Below are positions 60,518-64,000 of a stretch of 64,000 nt of DNA, in pieces. Positions within the stretch are counted from its first letter, which is position 1; each line of letters starts with the position of its first letter. The position numbers and the translations under genes were made by a program. Source of the stretch: Micromonospora olivasterospora (GTDB lineage: Bacteria > Actinomycetota > Actinomycetes > Mycobacteriales > Micromonosporaceae); NCBI RefSeq assembly GCF_007830265.1, contig NZ_VLKE01000001.1, positions 2,914,001 through 2,978,000 on the forward strand. The letters are read 5' to 3'. The notes beneath the pieces are model-generated. The model saw only the letters and a list, made by a program, of their open reading frames with translations, was not told the origin of the DNA and searched no databases.

Positions 60518-61839
60518 ATGACCCCGCCACCGACAGCCTTCGTCGACCCCGCCACCGCCACCGACCGTCCCGTGCCCACCGCCGACGTGACCCCCGGCCC
60601 GGCCCCGAGGCCACCCCCGCCCCGGTGGCGGGGGCGACGCCGGCAGCCGCGCCCGTCCGGGGTGGCCTGCTCGTGCTCGTCGGCATGCTGCTGGTCGCGC
60701 TGAACCTGCGCGCGGCCGTCACCAGCCTCGGCGCCCTGCTCGACGAGGTGCGTACCGGGCTGGCGCTGTCGGGGACGGTGGCCGGGTTCGTCACCACCCT
60801 GCCGACGATCGCGTTCGCCGGCCTGGGCGCGCTCACCCCGTGGCTGGTCCGCCGGTTCGCCCCGGCCCGGGTGCTGGTGGTCGCCATGCTGGCACTGGCC
60901 GCCGGGCAGGCGCTGCGGGTGGCCACCGACTCGGCGGCGGTCTTCCTGATCACCAGCGCGCTCGCGCTGGCCGGCATCGCGGTGGCGAACATCCTGCTGC
61001 CGATGCTGGTCAAGCAGTACTTCCCGCACCGCACCGGGCTGGTCACCGGGGCGTACACGATGGCCCTGACCCTGGGGACGGCGGTGGCCGCCGCGTCGGC
61101 GGTGCCGGTGGCGCACGCGTTCGGCTCGTGGCGGGCCGGGCTCGGGGTCTGGGCCGGGCTGGCCGCGCTGGCCGTACTGCCGTGGGTGCCGCTGGCGCTG
61201 CGGGCCCGCGCCGCGCGGCGTAGCCGGGCCCGGACGGAGGCCGCCGCCGCGCCGGCCCGGATCCGGCCGGGACGGACCCGGCTCGGCTGGGCGATGGCGG
61301 TCTACTTCGGCGCGCAGTCGCTGAGCGGGTACGCGATCATGGGCTGGCTGGCGCAGCTCTTCCGGGACGCCGGCTTCCAGCCGCAGACGGCGGGGCTGCT
61401 CCTCGCCGGGGTGACGGCCCTCGGCGTGCCGGTGGCGCTGCTGATGCCGGCGCTCGCCGGCCGGCTGCGCACGCTGAGCCCGCTCGTGCTCGGGCTGACC
61501 GCCGCCTCCACGGTGTCCTACCTCGGGCTGGCGCTCGCGCCGCACGACGCGGCGCTGCTCTGGGTCGCCCTGCTCGCCCTCGGTCAGGGTGCGTTCCCGC
61601 TGGTCCTCACCACCATCGGGCTGCGGGCCCGGACGGCGGAGGGGACGGTGGCGCTGTCCGCCTTCGCGCAGAGCACCGGGTATCTGATCGCGGCGCTCGG
61701 CCCGCTGCTCGTCGGCGTCCTCTACGAGGCCACCGGCGGCTGGACGGCGCCGATCGGGTTCCTGCTCGCCGCCCTCGCCGTGCAGACGGCGGCGGGGCTG
61801 GTGATCGCCCGTCCCCGGTTCGTCGAGGACGAGCGCTGA
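60518..61839 (+). CDS. MFS transporter, CynX/NimT-like, with possible N-terminal frameshift
   Basis: From GTG 60625 the protein has 404 residues and 12 hydrophobic segments, beginning GGLLVLVGMLLVALNLRAAV TSLGALLDEVR-type sequence of the cyanate/nitroimidazole (CynX/NimT) branch. An ATG at 60518 with a spacing typical of the family opens a leader (MTPPPTAFVDPATATDRPVP) in another frame; one extra base near 60605 would join it to the main frame (ATPAPVAGATPAA). Either the leader is broken by a one-base deletion or GTG 60625 is the true start. Export substrate unknown. Confidence 0.85.
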
Positions 61840-61846
61840 GCGTGGG

Positions 61847-62203
61847 TCAGGAGGAGGCCGGCGTGGGGTCGCCCGCGACGGCCTGCTCGACCGTCGGGTA
61901 CGTCTGCAGCACCTCGACCAGCCCGCTGACCTCGAGGATGCGCAGCACGCCGCGCTGCGGGGCGGCCAGCCGGACGACGCCGCCGGCCTCGTCGCAGCTG
62001 TTCTTGGCCCGCACGAACACGGACAGCCCGGTCGAGTCGCAGAACGAGACGTCCGACAGGTCGAAGACGAGGCGGCTGCGACCCTTGTCGAGCAGATCCG
62101 TGATCTGGTCCTGTAGCTGCGGTGCCGTCGCCATGTCGAGCTCGCCCGCGACCGACACGACGACCACGTCGCCGCGCTGTTCCGTGTGCACCGTCAGGGA
62201 CAT
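61847..62203 (-). CDS. STAS-domain anti-sigma factor antagonist
   Basis: 118 residues: MSLTVHTEQRGDVVVVSVAG, ELDMATAPQLQDQITDLLDK, and the phospho-site motif VSFCDSTGLSVFVRAK with the conserved Ser. A SpoIIAA/RsbV-like antagonist that releases sigma factors from anti-sigma kinases when dephosphorylated. Divergent from the stressosome genes. Confidence 0.93.
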   Translation of the reverse strand: MSLTVHTEQRGDVVVVSVAGELDMATAPQLQDQITDLLDKGRSRLVFDLSDVSFCDSTGLSVFVRAKNSCDEAGGVVRLAAPQRGVLRILEVSGLVEVLQTYPTVEQAVAGDPTPASS

Positions 62204-62363
62204 TCGGACCTCCTGTTATTCGGAGGAACCGTATCCCACAACGGGGGTGTGCCGCAGAACGGGCGCGGTACCGGTGCTCGACGCCATGCCGTTGCCGCAT
62301 GACAAGTAGTTGGCCGCTACCCGGTGGTAGAGTCCGGCCGATCCAGGTCCGAGGAGGTTTGCC

Positions 62364-63236
62364 GTGGCGTTGAGCACGGAGGAAAGTAGCCGGCTCACCA
62401 GGCTGCTCAACGAGCACGCCGAGCGGATCACGCAGCGCTGGACGGAGCTCGTCGCCGCGTCCCTGCGCGGCCGGCTGAGCCAGGGGGAGCTGCGCCGCCA
62501 GGTGCAGGAGCTGCACCGGAGCATGGTCGACACCGGCGAGAGCGGCGCGTTCGACCTGGACGCGGAGTCCGGCGGGGAGCTGCGCGCGGTGCTGGCCGAG
62601 CTGTCCCGGGGCCGGGCCCGGCAGGGGTTCAGCGCCACGGAGACGGCCGTCAGCGTGTACGCCCTCAAGGACGTCCTCCGCGAGCTGCTGGAGGTCGGGA
62701 CGAACCGTGACACCCTCCGCGACTACGTGGCCTTCTCCTCGCTCATCGACCAGATGGGCCTGTTCACCTTCGAGAGCTACGTGCGGGCCCGGGAGGGCCT
62801 GATCGCCGACCAGGCCGAGCAGCTGCTCGAACTCTCCACCCCGGTCGTCAAGATCTGGGAGGGGGTGGTGGCCGTCCCGCTGGTCGGCACGCTCGACTCG
62901 GCCCGCGCCCAGGTCGTGATGGAGCGGCTGCTCCAGACCCTGGTCGACACCAGCTCGCCGTACGCGATCATCGACATCACCGGCGTGCCGGCGGTGGACA
63001 CCCAGGTGGCCCAGCACATCCTGAAGACGGTGGTGGCGGCCCGGCTGATGGGCGCCGACTGCATCATCTCCGGCATCCGGCCGCAGATCGCCCAGACCAT
63101 CGTGGCGCTCGGCATCGAGTTCGGGGACATCGCGACCAAGGCCAGCCTCGCCGACGCGCTGCGGCACGTGTTGCGGCTGAACGGCGTGGAGACCACCCGC
63201 GCCGCCGCCCGCCGCCAGCCGCGGCGGGAGTCCTGA
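62364..63236 (+). CDS. rsbR: RsbR-type stressosome protein
   Basis: 290 residues from GTG 62364 with GAGGAGG as ribosome site. The N-terminal 160 residues are the RsbRD-type four-helix input domain (LNEHAERITQRWTELVAASL, FSATETAVSVYALKDVLREL). The C-terminal STAS domain starts near residue 170 (TPVVKIWEGVVAVPLVGTLD) and has the phosphorylatable Thr in GVPAVDTQVAQHILK. With RsbS it would form the stressosome core. The stop overlaps the rsbS start. Confidence 0.93.
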   Translation: MALSTEESSRLTRLLNEHAERITQRWTELVAASLRGRLSQGELRRQVQELHRSMVDTGESGAFDLDAESGGELRAVLAELSRGRARQGFSATETAVSVYALKDVLRELLEVGTNRDTLRDYVAFSSLIDQMGLFTFESYVRAREGLIADQAEQLLELSTPVVKIWEGVVAVPLVGTLDSARAQVVMERLLQTLVDTSSPYAIIDITGVPAVDTQVAQHILKTVVAARLMGADCIISGIRPQIAQTIVALGIEFGDIATKASLADALRHVLRLNGVETTRAAARRQPRRES

Positions 63237-63652
63237 TGGAGCGCGTGCCGGTCCTGAAGATCGGTGACATCCTGCTCGTCTCGATCCAGGTCGACATGTC
63301 CGACCAGACGGCCCTCCAGCTCCAGGAGGACCTGGCCGAGCGGATCGTCGCCACCGGCTGCGACGGCGTGATCATCGACATCACCGCGCTGGACATCGTC
63401 GACTCGTTCGTCGGCCGGATGCTGTCCACCATCGCGTCGATCTCCAGGGTCCTGGACGCCGAGACGGTCGTGGTCGGGATGCGTCCCGCCGTCGCCATCA
63501 CGCTGGTCGAGCTCGGCCTGTCGCTGAACGGCATCCGTACGGCCCTGAACGTCGAGCGGGGCATGGAGCTGCTCGCGGCGGCGCGGGCCGACGAGTACGG
63601 CCACGACGACGAGGCGGACGAACCGGACGACGAGACGACGGCCACGAGATGA
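63236..63652 (+). CDS. rsbS: RsbS-type stressosome protein
   Basis: 138 residues, ATG 63236 overlapping the rsbR stop. A single STAS domain (VPVLKIGDILLVSIQVDMSD, LQLQEDLAERIVATGCDGVI) with the RsbS phospho-site Ser in ALDIVDSFVGRMLS. The acidic tail (DDEADEPDDE) is unusual. Partner of RsbR and RsbT. Confidence 0.94.
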   Translation: MERVPVLKIGDILLVSIQVDMSDQTALQLQEDLAERIVATGCDGVIIDITALDIVDSFVGRMLSTIASISRVLDAETVVVGMRPAVAITLVELGLSLNGIRTALNVERGMELLAAARADEYGHDDEADEPDDETTATR

Positions 63653-64000
63653 CCGCCGGAGTCGACCTGGGCCACCCGCAGGCGCAGGCGATCCAGAGTG
63701 ACGAGGACGTGGTGCGGGTCCGTCAGCTGGTGCGGACGGTGGCGGTGGCGGCCCGGCTCTCCCTGGTCGACCAGACCAAGCTGGTCACCGCCGCCAGCGA
63801 GCTGGCCCGCAACACCCTGGTCTACGGCGGGGGCGGCACCGCCGAGGTGACGACCGTGGACAACGGGCTGCGGCGCGGGGTGCGCATCGTCTTCGCCGAC
63901 GCCGGCCCCGGCATCGCCGACCTCGACCTTGCCCTCACCGACGGCTACACCACCGGCGGCGGGCTGGGACTCGGGCTCAGCGGCGCCCGTCGGCTGGTCG
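63649..64000 (+). CDS. rsbT: RsbT anti-sigma/switch kinase, cut by window end
   Basis: Starts at ATG 63649, overlapping the rsbS stop by 4 bp; 117 codons visible. A HATPase kinase: N-box TAASELARNTLVYGGGG, G1 box FADAGPGIADLD, G2 box GGGLGLGLSGARRLV at the very end. RsbT phosphorylates RsbS and RsbR and then activates the downstream phosphatase. Only the last few residues should be missing. Confidence 0.93.
   Translation, partial: MTAGVDLGHPQAQAIQSDEDVVRVRQLVRTVAVAARLSLVDQTKLVTAASELARNTLVYGGGGTAEVTTVDNGLRRGVRIVFADAGPGIADLDLALTDGYTTGGGLGLGLSGARRLV

Overview
The window is high-GC actinobacterial DNA. A Micromonosporaceae (Micromonospora-like) host is the best guess: GTG starts are frequent, the core genes (RsbR-RsbS-RsbT stressosome module, ECF42 sigma factor with its DGPF partner, Eis-like acetyltransferase, MscL) are typical of that group, and several gene families resemble hypothetical proteins common there. 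The genus is inference.

Layout. (1) 1-3350: a polymorphic toxin/immunity pair cut by the window edge and by an IS1182-family element (copy 1), then a pRiA4b ORF-3-like gene. (2) 3350-6700: 3.3 kb without convincing genes but rich in hairpins, four copies of a GGCGTTCGCCAGAGC-centred repeat and a cluster of TGTCCG/CGGACA words, a candidate replication or control region of an integrative element. (3) 6716-9054: xis and int of that element, abutting a tRNA-Lys(UUU) gene that carries the attachment core. (4) 9296-19567: a LuxR-type regulator, then a nest of mobile elements: truncated IS1182 copy 2, an IS3-family fragment, a group II intron, an IS21 element inside the intron's reverse transcriptase, and an IS4 element inside the IS21 istA; closed by IS1182 copy 3, which removed the intron 3' end. 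(5) 19568-21721: a tyrosine recombinase, small HTH and zinc-ribbon operon, the last gene broken. (6) 21872-34911: two different IS5-family elements stand side by side on both flanks of a 2423-residue secretion-type polymorphic protein containing a papain-like toxin domain, five winged-helix-like repeats and a 474-bp tandem repeat; a broken PIN-type toxin/antitoxin pair lies at the right edge. (7) 34915-38043: a decayed HigBA-like pair, an AbiEi/AbiEii pair with a palindromic operator candidate, and a complete attP-like site (the same 63-bp core as the tRNA-Lys, inverted, with symmetric arm repeats) next to a decayed integrase.

(8) 38280-64000 is mostly ordinary chromosome: helicase-associated protein, DUF2293 and DUF6933 proteins, ECF42/DGPF, a secreted protein with an internal amber codon, an MDR oxidoreductase behind twin palindromic operators, SDR, Eis-like GNAT, PP2C phosphatase divergent from a frameshifted LuxR ATPase, an XRE-cupin regulator divergent from a BenE transporter, an operon of a small secreted cysteine peptide with an ABC transporter, MscL, a GntR regulator divergent from an MFS transporter, a STAS antagonist and the stressosome genes rsbR-rsbS-rsbT (the last cut by the window end).

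The left 38 kb is therefore an accessory island assembled by at least two integrases and by six kinds of transposable element (ten IS copies or fragments and one group II intron). The most unusual items are the giant winged-helix-repeat toxin-like protein, the nested element stack, the attP-like site and the secreted-peptide/ABC operon.
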